This document shows, in pieces, positions 20,570 through 29,355 of a stretch of 64,000 nt of DNA. Source of the DNA: Knoellia sp. p5-6-4. Its GTDB lineage: Bacteria > Actinomycetota > Actinomycetes > Actinomycetales > Dermatophilaceae. Both the position numbers and the translations under genes were made by a program. The stretch's first letter is position 1, and each line of letters opens with the position of its first letter. The notes under the pieces are model-generated. The model saw nothing but the letters and a program-made list of their open reading frames with translations, had not been told where the DNA came from and did not search any database. The stretch is taken from the NCBI RefSeq assembly GCF_029222705.1, contig NZ_JARGZF010000001.1:1298437-1362436 (forward strand), read 5' to 3'.

Positions 20570-21086
20570 GCCGGGGGCAGCCGGCGCACTCATGGGCTCC
20601 GGGCAGCGCGTAGATGAAGCAGCACGACTGCCGCTGCGGCGGCCGCGCGGGGCGCTCGGCGACTGCCTGGTGCGCCCGGTGCAGGGCCATCGCCCAGACG
20701 TCGTCGACCATCGCCTGCCGCTGGTGCGGCCCGAGCCGCACGCCCGGCTCATAGGTCGCGGCGAACGGCCGCGCCAACCCCTCGTAGGCCGTGCGGGCGG
20801 CGGCCAGCCGCGCCTCCCCTTCGCCCGATCCGGGCCGGGCGGCCCGGATCTGGAGGTGGGCGGGGAAGAGCTGCGGCGAGAGGTCGAAGCTGAGGGACGC
20901 TCCCGAGAGGTCGGGGTCCCACGGGCCGAGCACCACGGCATACGCGGCCACGGTGGCCGGCACCTCGAGGACCCACTGGAGCACGAAGGCGGCCGGCATG
21001 GCCGGGGGCGTCGGCCGGCCGTGCTGCCGGGCGGTGGACGCGGCCAGGGCCTCGCGCCAGGGACCCGTGGGGTCCTCTCCCGCCAC
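20559..21086 (-). CDS. FhuF-like (2Fe-2S)-binding protein, 5' end unclear
   Basis: From the first usable GTG (21086) the product is 175 residues. It ends with the CC...C-x2-C cluster-binding signature of FhuF-type siderophore-iron reductases (SCCFIYALPGAHECAGC), and the middle (YEPGVRLGPHQRQAMVDDVW) fits the family. The role is probably reductive release of iron from siderophores at the inner face of the membrane. Protein-like sequence (SLAELVDRHLPWLRVSA) continues in the same frame upstream to about 21,215, yet no ATG, GTG or TTG exists there. The start is therefore non-canonical, lost, or hidden by an indel. Confidence 0.68.
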   Translation of the reverse strand: MAGEDPTGPWREALAASTARQHGRPTPPAMPAAFVLQWVLEVPATVAAYAVVLGPWDPDLSGASLSFDLSPQLFPAHLQIRAARPGSGEGEARLAAARTAYEGLARPFAATYEPGVRLGPHQRQAMVDDVWAMALHRAHQAVAERPARPPQRQSCCFIYALPGAHECAGCPRLSR

Positions 21087-21215
21087 CTGCGCCGCGGCCA
21101 GCTCGTCCCACCGCCACGTCAGGCGCGGCTCGTCACCGCCGGCAGCCGAGACCCGGAGCCAGGGAAGGTGGCGGTCGACCAGCTCTGCGAGGGAGGCGGC
21201 CTCGCCGAATGCGAA

Positions 21216-21266
21216 GGAGGGCGCATTTCCGGCCGTCTTCGGTGAAATGCCGGAAATACGCCCTCC
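21216..21266. terminator. Long hairpin downstream of lsr2
   Basis: Two 18-base arms (21216-21233 and 21249-21266) match with a single C/T difference and are separated by 15 bases; the arm begins GGAGGGCG and ends ATTTCCGGC. The hairpin begins 18 bases past the lsr2 stop, where a terminator is expected, and lies just upstream of the FhuF-like coding sequence. Confidence 0.75.
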
Positions 21267-21284
21267 TCGGGGAGAATCGTGAGG

Positions 21285-21617
21285 TCAGTGCGCCTTGTCG
21301 TAGGCGGCCTGGATCTCGGCCGAAATGCGGCCGCGGTCGCTCACCTCGTAGCCGTTCTTGCGCGCCCACTCACGGACCGCCGCGAGGTCGGTGCGCTTGG
21401 TCGCCGCCGCCGATCCGCGGCCCGCGCCAGAGGTCTTCCGGCCGCCTGAACGACGGGCGTGCCCGACCCAGGGGGCGAGCTCGTCGCGCAGCTTCGCGGC
21501 ATTGTCCGAGCTGAGGTCGATCTCGTAGGTCACGCCGTCGAGGCCGAAGGTCACGGTCTCCTCGGCGGGGCTGCCGTCGAGGTCGTCCTCGAGAATGATC
21601 TTCACGCGCTGCGCCAT
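21285..21617 (-). CDS. lsr2: Nucleoid-associated silencer Lsr2
   Basis: The 110-residue product starts at the ATG at 21617 (MAQRVKIILEDDLDGSPAEE, the family start). An N-terminal dimerisation domain is followed by a Gly/Arg/Ser/Ala linker and the C-terminal DNA-binding domain with the AT-hook-like RGR motif (VSDRGRISAEIQAAY). Lsr2 is the actinobacterial H-NS analogue: it bridges DNA, prefers AT-rich sequence and silences foreign genes. The AT-richer cargo at 52.6-56.9 kb would be a natural target. Its location before lysS matches M. tuberculosis. Confidence 0.96.
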   Translation of the reverse strand: MAQRVKIILEDDLDGSPAEETVTFGLDGVTYEIDLSSDNAAKLRDELAPWVGHARRSGGRKTSGAGRGSAAATKRTDLAAVREWARKNGYEVSDRGRISAEIQAAYDKAH

Positions 21618-21688
21618 GGGGTTTTCCCTTTCAGCTGAATTGGACGCGCACAAAGTACTACCGATTCAACGTCAGGAGAAAGCCGCTT

Positions 21689-21871
21689 TCAGGAATTGCC
21701 GTCCTGCTTCTTCTGGGCTTCGGCTTTCCTTTTCTCCTCGGCCTCCCACTGGGAGTGCGCGAGCCTTTCCTTTCGGTCGCCCTCGATCATGTTCTTGATG
21801 ACGACGTAGAAAAGGATTCCGACGCCGACCGAAGGAATGATCGCCGCCAGATAGGGCCAGATGTCGCTCAC
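21689..21871 (-). CDS. Small single-pass membrane protein
   Basis: The GTG at 21871 overlaps the lysS stop, giving a 60-residue protein with one membrane helix (about 5-25, PYLAAIIPSVGVGILFYVV) and a highly charged cytosolic tail rich in Lys, Glu and Gln. A tiny gene in this position between lysS and lsr2 is conserved in actinobacteria (compare Rv3599c). Its function is unknown, and translation is coupled to lysS. Confidence 0.75.
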   Translation of the reverse strand: MSDIWPYLAAIIPSVGVGILFYVVIKNMIEGDRKERLAHSQWEAEEKRKAEAQKKQDGNS

Positions 21872-23376
21872 GAATGCGCCTCGGGCTTCAGGTGCGGGAA
21901 GAGGATCGTCTCGCGGATGTTGGCGCCGGTGAAGAGCATGATGAGCCGGTCGATGCCGAGCCCGAGGCCGCCCATCGGCGGGGCGCCGTACTCCAGGGCT
22001 CGCAGGAAGTCCTCGTCGAGCTGCATCGCCTCGGGGTCGCCGCCGGCGGCCTTGAGGGACTGCTCCTCGAGGACTCGGCGCTGGATCACCGGGTCGACGA
22101 GCTCGGAGAAGGCCGTGCCGCGCTCGACGCCGGCGATGATGAGGTCCCAGGCCTCGATGAGGTGGTCGGGGTCCTCGCGGTGGGGTCGAGCCAGCGGCTG
22201 GGCGTGCGGCGGGTAGTCGCACAGGAAGGTCGGCTGGAGCAGGTGCGGCTCCACGAGCTCGCCGAGCAGCTCGGTGACGATCTTGGAAGCCTCCCACTTC
22301 GGGTCGACCTCGACGTCGTGGCGCTTGGCGATGCCGCGCAGGGTCTCGACGTCGGTATGGGGGGTGACCTCCTCGCCGACCGCCTCGCTGACGCCCTGGT
22401 AGACGGGCAGCCAGCGCCACTCACCGTCGAGGTCGACGACCCCCTTGGGGGTCTCGATCTGCCGGGTGCCGACGGCATCGGCGGCGGCGAGGAACATCTC
22501 GCGCATCAGCTCGGCCATGGTGTGCTGGTCGCCGTAGGCCTCATAGGCCTCGAGCATCGTGAACTCGGGGCTGTGGGTGGAGTCGACGCCCTCGTTGCGG
22601 AAGATGCGGCCGATCTCGAAGACCTTCTCGACCCCGCCGACGACGGCCTTCTTGAGGTTGAGCTCGAGCGCGATGCGCAGGGTCATCGCCTGGTCGAAGG
22701 CGTTGATGTGGGTGTGGAACGGCCGGGCCGTCGCGCCGCCGTGGATGAGCTGCAGCACGGGGGTCTCGATCTCGAGGTAGCCGCGCTCCTCGAGCGTGGT
22801 GCGCACCGCCTTCACGATGGCGGCGCGGGTGCGCACCATGTCGCGGGCCTCCTGGCGCACGATGAGGTCGGCGTAGCGCTGGCGCACCCGCGACTCCTCG
22901 GAGAGCTCCTTGTGCAGCACCGGCAGCGGCCGCAGCGCCTTCGACGCCATCTGCCACTCGGCGGCCATGACCGACAGCTCGCCGCGCTTGGACGAGATCA
23001 CCCGGCCGCGCACGAACACGTGGTCGCCGAGGTCGACGTGCGCCTTCCAGTCGGCGAGCGCCTCCTCGCCGACCTCGGCCAGGCTGAGCATGACCTGCAG
23101 GCGGGTGCCGATGCCCTCCTGGAGGGTGGCGAAGCAGAGCTTGCCGGTGTTGCGGATGAAGATCACGCGACCCGCGACGCCCACGACGTCCTGGGTCTCC
23201 TCACCGGTCTCGAGGTGACCCCACTGCTCGCGCACCTGCTCCAGCGTGTGGGTGCGCTCGACCGCGACCGGGTAGGCCTGCCTGCCGGACTCGAGCAGGC
23301 GCTGGCGCTTCTCGTGGCGCACCTGCATCTGCTCGGGAAGGTCGTGGTCGTGGTGCTGGGTGGGGGTCTCGCTCAC
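21868..23376 (-). CDS. lysS: Lysine-tRNA ligase (class II)
   Basis: The 502-residue class II synthetase charges tRNA-Lys. It has an N-terminal OB-fold anticodon-binding domain (GRVIFIRNTGKLCFATLQ) and catalytic motifs 1 to 3, including FRNEGVDSTHSPEFTMLEAY (motif 2) and GLGLGIDRLIMLFTG (motif 3). The start is most likely the GTG at 23376; a TTG six bases upstream is possible. It is followed with overlap by the small membrane protein gene, then lsr2. Confidence 0.96.
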   Translation of the reverse strand: MSETPTQHHDHDLPEQMQVRHEKRQRLLESGRQAYPVAVERTHTLEQVREQWGHLETGEETQDVVGVAGRVIFIRNTGKLCFATLQEGIGTRLQVMLSLAEVGEEALADWKAHVDLGDHVFVRGRVISSKRGELSVMAAEWQMASKALRPLPVLHKELSEESRVRQRYADLIVRQEARDMVRTRAAIVKAVRTTLEERGYLEIETPVLQLIHGGATARPFHTHINAFDQAMTLRIALELNLKKAVVGGVEKVFEIGRIFRNEGVDSTHSPEFTMLEAYEAYGDQHTMAELMREMFLAAADAVGTRQIETPKGVVDLDGEWRWLPVYQGVSEAVGEEVTPHTDVETLRGIAKRHDVEVDPKWEASKIVTELLGELVEPHLLQPTFLCDYPPHAQPLARPHREDPDHLIEAWDLIIAGVERGTAFSELVDPVIQRRVLEEQSLKAAGGDPEAMQLDEDFLRALEYGAPPMGGLGLGIDRLIMLFTGANIRETILFPHLKPEAHS

Positions 23377-23435
23377 CCCCAAAGGGTACCCAGCGCGGCA
23401 TACCCGCCTGTCACCGGCGAGGGTCGGCTGCCCGG

Positions 23436-24314
23436 TCAGGCGTCGACGAAGTCGAGGGCGATGTCGACGATCGGCGAGGAGTGGGTGAGTCCGCCGACGG
23501 AGAGGTAGTCGATGCCGGTGTCGGCATAGTCGCGGGCGACGTCGAGCGTGAGGCCGCCGGTGGCCTCGATCTCGACCTGCTCACCGGTGCCGCGCACGGC
23601 CTGCACCGTCCCGCGCAGCAGGTCGACCGGCATGTTGTCGCACATGACGAACCGCGCACCCATCTGCACGGCCTCCAGCGCCTCGGCCACCGTGGTCACC
23701 TCGACCTGCACGGGGACGTCGGGAAAGCGCTCGCGGATGGCTCGGTATGCCGCCGTGAGGCCGCCCGCGGCCAGCTTGTGGTTGTCCTTGATCATGGCCG
23801 TGTCGTAGAGGCCCATGCGCTTGTTGGTGCCGCCGCCGGCGCGGACCGCGTACTTCTGCAGGGCGCGCATGCCGGGCGTGGTCTTGCGGGTGTCGAGCAC
23901 GGTGCAGCCCGTGCCCGCGAGGGCGTCGGCCCAGCGCCGGGTGTGGGTGGCCACCCCCGAGAGCCGGGACAGGATGTTCAGCATGGTCCGCTCGCCGATG
24001 AGCACGACCTGCGTGGACCCGTCGACCGTGGCCAGCACCTGCCCGCGACCGACCGCGTCGCCATCGTGCGCCGCGACCTCCACCCGCGGGATCGGGAGGC
24101 CGAGCCGGAAAGAGACCTCGGCGAACACGAGGTCGACCACGGGCAGCCCGGCGACCACGCCGTCGGCCCGGGCGACGACCTGCGCCCGGCACGTGGCCCT
24201 CGGCTCGAACGTCGCCAGGGTCGTCACGTCGAGGCTGTCGGGCCCGAGGTCCTCGTCGAGGGCGGCGCGGACGAGGTCGAGGGCGGCGGGCTCCGGGAAG
24301 CGCAGGTCGCTCAT
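23436..24314 (-). CDS. nadC: Nicotinate-nucleotide pyrophosphorylase (quinolinate PRT)
   Basis: The 292-residue enzyme converts quinolinate and PRPP to nicotinate mononucleotide in de novo NAD synthesis. Signature segments are LDTRKTTPGMRALQKYAVRAGGG, TNKRMGLYDTAMIKDNH and the C-terminal EIEATGGL. The ATG at 24314 overlaps the nadB stop (ATGA), so nadB and nadC are co-translated. nadA is not in the window. Confidence 0.95.
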   Translation of the reverse strand: MSDLRFPEPAALDLVRAALDEDLGPDSLDVTTLATFEPRATCRAQVVARADGVVAGLPVVDLVFAEVSFRLGLPIPRVEVAAHDGDAVGRGQVLATVDGSTQVVLIGERTMLNILSRLSGVATHTRRWADALAGTGCTVLDTRKTTPGMRALQKYAVRAGGGTNKRMGLYDTAMIKDNHKLAAGGLTAAYRAIRERFPDVPVQVEVTTVAEALEAVQMGARFVMCDNMPVDLLRGTVQAVRGTGEQVEIEATGGLTLDVARDYADTGIDYLSVGGLTHSSPIVDIALDFVDA

Positions 24315-26038
24315 GTCAGGTCCTGGGCCGGCACGGGCTGGAAGGCGGTGGTGACACTGCCGTCGGCCTGGCGCTCGGCACAGCTGTGGCCGCGCCAGTG
24401 CTCGTCGTCGCGGTCGGGGAGGTCGGCGCGCACGTGGCCGCCGCGGGTCTCCTCCCGCAGCGCGGCCAGCAGCGTGAGCAGCTGCCCGACGTGCAGCAGG
24501 TTGGTCGTCTCCCACCCCTCGGGGCCCGGCACCGCCGCCCGTGCGGACAGGGCCAGCTCTGCCAGGGCCCGCGCCGTGGAGGCGAGCGACCCGGCGGTCC
24601 GCACGGCCCCCGCACCTGCCGTCATGGCGTGCTGCACCGCGACCCGCTGGGAGGCGTCGAGCAGCGCGGCCGGCCCGGACGGAGCGACCGGGGCGGTCTG
24701 CGGCAGCTCCCCTGCGGCGATGCGGTCGGTGATGTCGTCGGCGATGCGGCTGGCGAAGACCAGGCCCTCGAGAAGCGAGTTCGAGGCCAGCCGGTTGGCT
24801 CCGTGCACCCCGCTGCAGGCCACCTCGCCGCACGCGTAGAGGCCGGACAGCGAGGCGCGGCCAACGAGGTCGGTGCGGATCCCGCCGGAGGCGTAGTGCT
24901 GGGCGGGCGCCACGGGCAGCAGGTCGGTGGCCGGGTCGAAGCCGAGCTCGCGGCAGCGTGCCACGATCGAGGGGAACCGCTGCTCGAGGAACTCGCGGCC
25001 GAGGTGCCGGGCGTCGAGGAAGACGTGGTCCTCCCCCGTCAGCTGCATGCGGTCGACGATGGCGCGGGCCACCACGTCGCGCGGTGCGAGGTCCGCCATC
25101 GGGTGGCGGCCCTCCATGAACCGCACGCCGTCGCGGTCGACGAGGAAGGCGCCCTCGCCGCGCACCGCCTCGGAGATGAGCGGTTGCTGGCCGGTGCTGC
25201 CCTCGCCGAGCCACAGCACCGTCGGGTGGAACTGCACGAACTCGAGGTCGGCCATGAGCGCGCCGGCCCGCAAAGCCGCCGCCATGCCGTCGCCGGTCGC
25301 GACGGAGGGGTTGGTGGTCGAGGAGTAGACCTGTCCGAGGCCACCGGTCGCCAGCACCACGGCCCGGGCGTGGGCCGCACCGACCCCGTCGATCTGGCCC
25401 TCGCCGATGACGTGCAGGGTGGTCCCGCACACACGGCCGTCGCCGTCCTTGAGCAGGTCGACCACCAGGGCGTGCTCGATGACCTCGATGCCGGGGTCCT
25501 CCCGCACGGCGTCGAGCGCCGCGATGAGCGCCCTCGAGATCTCACGGCCGGTGGCGTCCCCGCCGGCGTGGGCGATGCGGTCGCGGCCGTGGCCGCCCTC
25601 GCGGGTCAGCTTGAGGGCGCCCGCGGCGTCGAGGTCGAACTCCGCGCCGATGCCGACCAGCTCGCGCACCCGGCGGGGGCCCTCGTTGACGAGCGCGGTC
25701 ACCGCGTCGACATCGCAGATGCCGACCCCGGCGACGAGGGTGTCGCGCAGGTGCTCCTCGGGGGTGTCCTCCGGCGCGAGCGCCGCCGCGATCCCGCCCT
25801 GCGCCCACAGCGTCGAGCCGGCGCTGAGCACCGTCTTGGTCACCAGGAGCACCCGCTCGACCCGCTGGCGCAGCCGCAGGGCGCAGGTCAGGCCGGCGAT
25901 GCCGGACCCGACGACGATGGCGTCGGCCGAGACGGTCCAGCCCGGCTCGGGCGCCACGAGACGCACGGGCAGGCGCAGGTCGTGGCGCTGGGCCCGCTCG
26001 CGGGGCAGGCCGAAGACGTGGGACGCGTCGTCAGCCAC
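24311..26038 (-). CDS. nadB: L-aspartate oxidase
   Basis: The 575-residue flavoprotein oxidises aspartate to iminoaspartate, the first step of de novo NAD synthesis. The FAD-binding [11 protein letters not shown] motif lies near the N-terminus, and [26 protein letters not shown] and [19 protein letters not shown] are the succinate-dehydrogenase/fumarate-reductase superfamily blocks. The GTG at 26038 gives [12 protein letters not shown]. The start overlaps the panD stop by 8 bases, and the end overlaps nadC. Confidence 0.94.
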   Translation of the reverse strand: MADDASHVFGLPRERAQRHDLRLPVRLVAPEPGWTVSADAIVVGSGIAGLTCALRLRQRVERVLLVTKTVLSAGSTLWAQGGIAAALAPEDTPEEHLRDTLVAGVGICDVDAVTALVNEGPRRVRELVGIGAEFDLDAAGALKLTREGGHGRDRIAHAGGDATGREISRALIAALDAVREDPGIEVIEHALVVDLLKDGDGRVCGTTLHVIGEGQIDGVGAAHARAVVLATGGLGQVYSSTTNPSVATGDGMAAALRAGALMADLEFVQFHPTVLWLGEGSTGQQPLISEAVRGEGAFLVDRDGVRFMEGRHPMADLAPRDVVARAIVDRMQLTGEDHVFLDARHLGREFLEQRFPSIVARCRELGFDPATDLLPVAPAQHYASGGIRTDLVGRASLSGLYACGEVACSGVHGANRLASNSLLEGLVFASRIADDITDRIAAGELPQTAPVAPSGPAALLDASQRVAVQHAMTAGAGAVRTAGSLASTARALAELALSARAAVPGPEGWETTNLLHVGQLLTLLAALREETRGGHVRADLPDRDDEHWRGHSCAERQADGSVTTAFQPVPAQDLT

Positions 26039-26483
26039 GGGCTGCTCCCACCTCGTCGTGCTCGACCGGGCCGCGGCGGACCGCGGAGGTGCGCAGGCCG
26101 AACCCGGCGGGCACGTCCCCGGCGTCGCGGCCGACCTCGACGACGCGGTTGTCGTCGTCGACGAAGACCACGTGCGGCTCGAACGTCCTCGCCTCGGCGT
26201 CGTCCATCGAGGCATACGCGATGATGATGACCTTGTCGCCCGGGGAGACCAGACGCGCGGCCGCGCCGTTGATGCAGATGGTCCCCGACCCCCGCTCCCC
26301 CTCGATGACGTACGTCGTCAGCCGGCTGCCGTTGTCGATGTCGACCACGTCGACCTGCTCCCCCGGAAGCAGCCCGGCCGCGTCGAGGAGGTCGCTGTCG
26401 ACGGTGAGCGACCCGACGTAGTGCAGGTCGGCCTGGGTGACGGTGGCGCGGTGGATCTTGGCGTAGAGCATGAAGCGCTGCAC
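26031..26483 (-). CDS. panD: Aspartate 1-decarboxylase
   Basis: The 150-residue pyruvoyl enzyme makes beta-alanine for pantothenate. The self-processing Gly-Ser bond is visible in [10 protein letters not shown], and [20 protein letters not shown] and IIIAYASM are conserved. The GTG at 26483 ([14 protein letters not shown]) is chosen; an ATG four codons in is equally possible. It lies directly after panC with an 7-base gap and overlaps nadB, so pan and nad genes form one operon. Confidence 0.95.
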   Translation of the reverse strand: MQRFMLYAKIHRATVTQADLHYVGSLTVDSDLLDAAGLLPGEQVDVVDIDNGSRLTTYVIEGERGSGTICINGAAARLVSPGDKVIIIAYASMDDAEARTFEPHVVFVDDDNRVVEVGRDAGDVPAGFGLRTSAVRRGPVEHDEVGAARG

Positions 26484-26490
26484 GACGGCC

Positions 26491-27414
26491 TCAGTCCTGC
26501 GCCGGCGGCTCGGCGTGCACGTCCGAGAAGACCTCGAGCGCCCCACCTCCGGGCCCGACCCTGATGGGCAGGTTGTCGATGAGCCGGGTCGTGCCGACGC
26601 GGCCGGCCACCGCGAGCAGGGCCTCACCGCGGTACCACTCCGGGACGTCCTCGAGCGTCGTCGGGTGCACCAGCACGAGGTAGTCGATGAGGGCCAGCGG
26701 CTCGGCGACGAGCACCCCCCGGGCCGCACGCCGGATGGCAGAGGGGCCCTCGGGGGCCGCCTCGGCCCCGGCCTTCAGCGCCCGCGAGAGGCACAGCGCC
26801 ACCTCGCGGTCCGACTGCGTGAGGTAGGTGTTGCGCGAGCTCATGGCCAGCCCGTCGGCCTCGCGCACGGTCGGCACGGAGACCACGTCGACCGGGAAGT
26901 CGAGGTCGCGCACCATGCGGCGGATGAGCAGCAGCTGCTGGGCGTCCTTCTGCCCGAAGTAGGCGCTGTCGGCCCGGGTCAGGTGCAGCAGCTTCGCCAC
27001 GACGGTGAGCATGCCGTCGAAGTGGCCGGGCCGGGCCTGCCCCTCGAGCACGTCGCCGAGCGGCCCGGCGGAGATGCGCACGCCCGGGTCCCCGTCCTGG
27101 TACACGACGTCGGGGGTCGGCGCGAAGACGAGGTCGACCCCCGCGCTGCGGCAGATCTCCATGTCGGCGTCGAAGGTCCGGGGGTAGCGCGACAGGTCCT
27201 CGCGGGGCCCGAACTGCAGCGGGTTGAGGAAGATCGTGACGATGACGTGCCGGGCCCGCCGGCGGGCGGTGCGGATCAGCGTCGCGTGGCCCTCGTGCAG
27301 GGCGCCCATGGTCATGACGACCGCGACGTCGCCGTCGCCGAGGGCGGCCCGGGCAACCTGCAGCTCGTCGCGGGTGCGCGCCACCACAGGGGTCCTCGTG
27401 CTCAGGTCGGTCAC
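26491..27414 (-). CDS. panC: Pantothenate synthetase
   Basis: The 307-residue ligase condenses pantoate and beta-alanine using ATP. Signatures are [14 protein letters not shown] (HIGH-like), [34 protein letters not shown] and MSSRNTYL (KMSKS-like). The GTG at 27414 follows the upstream stop with no gap. panB is not in the window. Confidence 0.95.
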   Translation of the reverse strand: MTDLSTRTPVVARTRDELQVARAALGDGDVAVVMTMGALHEGHATLIRTARRRARHVIVTIFLNPLQFGPREDLSRYPRTFDADMEICRSAGVDLVFAPTPDVVYQDGDPGVRISAGPLGDVLEGQARPGHFDGMLTVVAKLLHLTRADSAYFGQKDAQQLLLIRRMVRDLDFPVDVVSVPTVREADGLAMSSRNTYLTQSDREVALCLSRALKAGAEAAPEGPSAIRRAARGVLVAEPLALIDYLVLVHPTTLEDVPEWYRGEALLAVAGRVGTTRLIDNLPIRVGPGGGALEVFSDVHAEPPAQD

Positions 27415-28311
27415 CTATCGCTCCTGATCGCTCGCAAGGATGTCCAGCAGGGGTTCGGCCGCCATCGGCCGCAGCCGCCCACTCGCCAGCGCCCGCTCGG
27501 CCGTGGCCCGGGCGAGGGCCACGTAGGTGGGCCGGATGTCCGGGGAGAGCGCCTCGAGCTGGCGCAGGTGCTCGGCAACGGTACCGACGTCGCCGCGCGC
27601 CACGGGCCCGGTGAGAGCGGCGTCACCCGCGCGCAGGCTGTTGTCGAGGGCTGCGGAGACGAGGGGCTCGAGCATCCGGTGGGGGTCGGGGACGCCGGCC
27701 GCCGCGAGCGCCTCCATCGACTGGGCGATGAGCGTGACGAGGTGGTTGGCGCCGTGCGCCAGGGCCGCGTGGTAGAGCGCCCGGTGCTGCTCCTCGATCC
27801 ACACCGGCTCGCCGCCGATCTCGAGCACGAGCGCCTCTGCCACGGGTCGCAGCGGCTCGGGCGCGGTGACCCCGAAGCAGCAGTCGGCCAGCCGGGTCAG
27901 GTCCATGGCGGTGCCCGTGAACGTCATCGCCGGGTGGATCGCCAGCCCCAGCACGTGGAACGGCAGGGCAGGCTCGAAGACGGCGAGCCCGTGCCGGCCC
28001 GAGGTGTGCGCCACCAGCTGGCCCGCCTGCCAGGCCCGGGTGGCGCTCAGCCCCGCGACGAGGCCGGCAAGCGCGTCGTCGGGCACCGCCAGCACGAGCA
28101 GCTCGGCGCGCGCGACCACGTCCTCGACCGGCAGCAGGGGTATGCCGGGCAGCAGCTCCGCGGCCCGGCGCCGGGAGGCGTCGCTGACGCCGGACACCGC
28201 GACGACGTGGTGACCGGCCTGCTGCAGCGCGGCGCCGAGGACCGCCCCGACGCGGCCCGCCCCGACGACCCCGACCTGCAGGCGTGCGGGACGCTCGTCG
28301 GCGGAAGTCAC
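27415..28311 (-). CDS. Rossmann/DUF2520 protein, possible ketopantoate reductase
   Basis: The 298-residue protein has an N-terminal NAD(P)-binding motif GVVGAGRVGAVLG, then a DUF2520 helical domain (HPAMTFTG, HRALYHAALAHGANH). DUF2520 includes PanG, an alternative ketopantoate reductase shown in Francisella. The position immediately upstream of panC, conserved in actinobacteria (Rv3603c), supports a role in pantothenate synthesis. Function in this organism is inference. Confidence 0.8.
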   Translation of the reverse strand: MTSADERPARLQVGVVGAGRVGAVLGAALQQAGHHVVAVSGVSDASRRRAAELLPGIPLLPVEDVVARAELLVLAVPDDALAGLVAGLSATRAWQAGQLVAHTSGRHGLAVFEPALPFHVLGLAIHPAMTFTGTAMDLTRLADCCFGVTAPEPLRPVAEALVLEIGGEPVWIEEQHRALYHAALAHGANHLVTLIAQSMEALAAAGVPDPHRMLEPLVSAALDNSLRAGDAALTGPVARGDVGTVAEHLRQLEALSPDIRPTYVALARATAERALASGRLRPMAAEPLLDILASDQER

Positions 28312-28398
28312 GGCGGCACCGTACCGCGCTCGCCGGGCCCGGGGACCCGGGCCGCCCAGAGCGTGCACGGCCCGGCGCCTGCCGACTACGGTGACGGC

Positions 28399-29355
28399 GT
28401 GGGCGCGAGGACGGCGGGGGTGCCGTGGCGAGAGGCGTGGCAGCGTGCCCTCTACGGCCCCGAGGGCTTCTACCGCTCCACAGCCGGGCCCGTCGGGCAC
28501 TTCACCACCGCCACCCACGGCCCCCTCGGCCCGGTGCTGGCCGGGGCGCTGCTGCAGCTCGCCGCCGACGAGGGCTGCGGCCGCATCGTCGACGTGGGGT
28601 GCGGCCGCGGCGAGCTGCTCACCCGGCTGCGCCACCTCGACCGGGACGTGGCGCTCACCGGGGTGGACGTCGTGCCCCGGCCGACCGGCCTGGCCCGCGA
28701 CGTCGGCTGGCTGGTGTCACCGGGAGGCGAGTCCCTTCCCGACGCGCTCGAGGGGCTCGAGGCCACCCTGGTCGTCGCCCACGAGTGGCTCGACGTCGTG
28801 CCCTGCACGATCGCCCAGGTCGATGACGACGGCAGGCTCCGCGAGGTGCTCGTCGACCCCTCCACGGGCGAGGAGTCGGTCGGCGGTGAGGTCACCGACG
28901 CCGAGCGGGAGTGGGCCGAGAGCCACTGGCAGCCCAGCGCCCCCGGCGACCGGGTGGAGGTCGGCACCAGCCGTGACGGCGCCTGGTCCGACCTGGTGCG
29001 CCGGCTGCGCTCGGGTGTGGCGGTGGCGGTGGACTACGGCCACCGGGGCGGCGAGCGGCCCGCTGGGGGCAGCCTCACGGCATACCGGGAGGGCACGGTC
29101 GTCGACCCCGTGCCGGACGGCACGTGCGACCTGACCGCTCACGTGGCCATGGACAGCCTCGACCACGACGAGCTCGTCGACCAGCGCACGGCGCTGCGGG
29201 GGCTCGGCGTACAGGGCGCCCCGCCGCCGCGCCAGCTCGCCGCCGACGACCCGGCGGCCTACCTGCGGGCGCTCTCGCACGCGTCGGCCGCGGCGTCGCT
29301 GACCGCTCGGGGCGGCTTCGGCGACTTCTGGTGGGCCGTCAAGCGCGTGGGCTGA
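28399..29355 (+). CDS. SAM-dependent methyltransferase, MidA/NDUFAF7 family
   Basis: The GTG at 28399 gives 318 residues. The early FYRSTAGPVGHFTTAT block is the DUF185/MidA signature, followed by the SAM-binding IVDVGCGRGELL and a later VAVDYGHRGGERP. The mitochondrial relative NDUFAF7 dimethylates an arginine of complex I subunit NDUFS2, the NuoD homologue. A solitary NuoD-like gene lies only two genes downstream, so a functional link is worth considering. The 3' end overlaps the convergent P450 gene by 17 bases. Confidence 0.82.
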   Translation: MGARTAGVPWREAWQRALYGPEGFYRSTAGPVGHFTTATHGPLGPVLAGALLQLAADEGCGRIVDVGCGRGELLTRLRHLDRDVALTGVDVVPRPTGLARDVGWLVSPGGESLPDALEGLEATLVVAHEWLDVVPCTIAQVDDDGRLREVLVDPSTGEESVGGEVTDAEREWAESHWQPSAPGDRVEVGTSRDGAWSDLVRRLRSGVAVAVDYGHRGGERPAGGSLTAYREGTVVDPVPDGTCDLTAHVAMDSLDHDELVDQRTALRGLGVQGAPPPRQLAADDPAAYLRALSHASAAASLTARGGFGDFWWAVKRVG

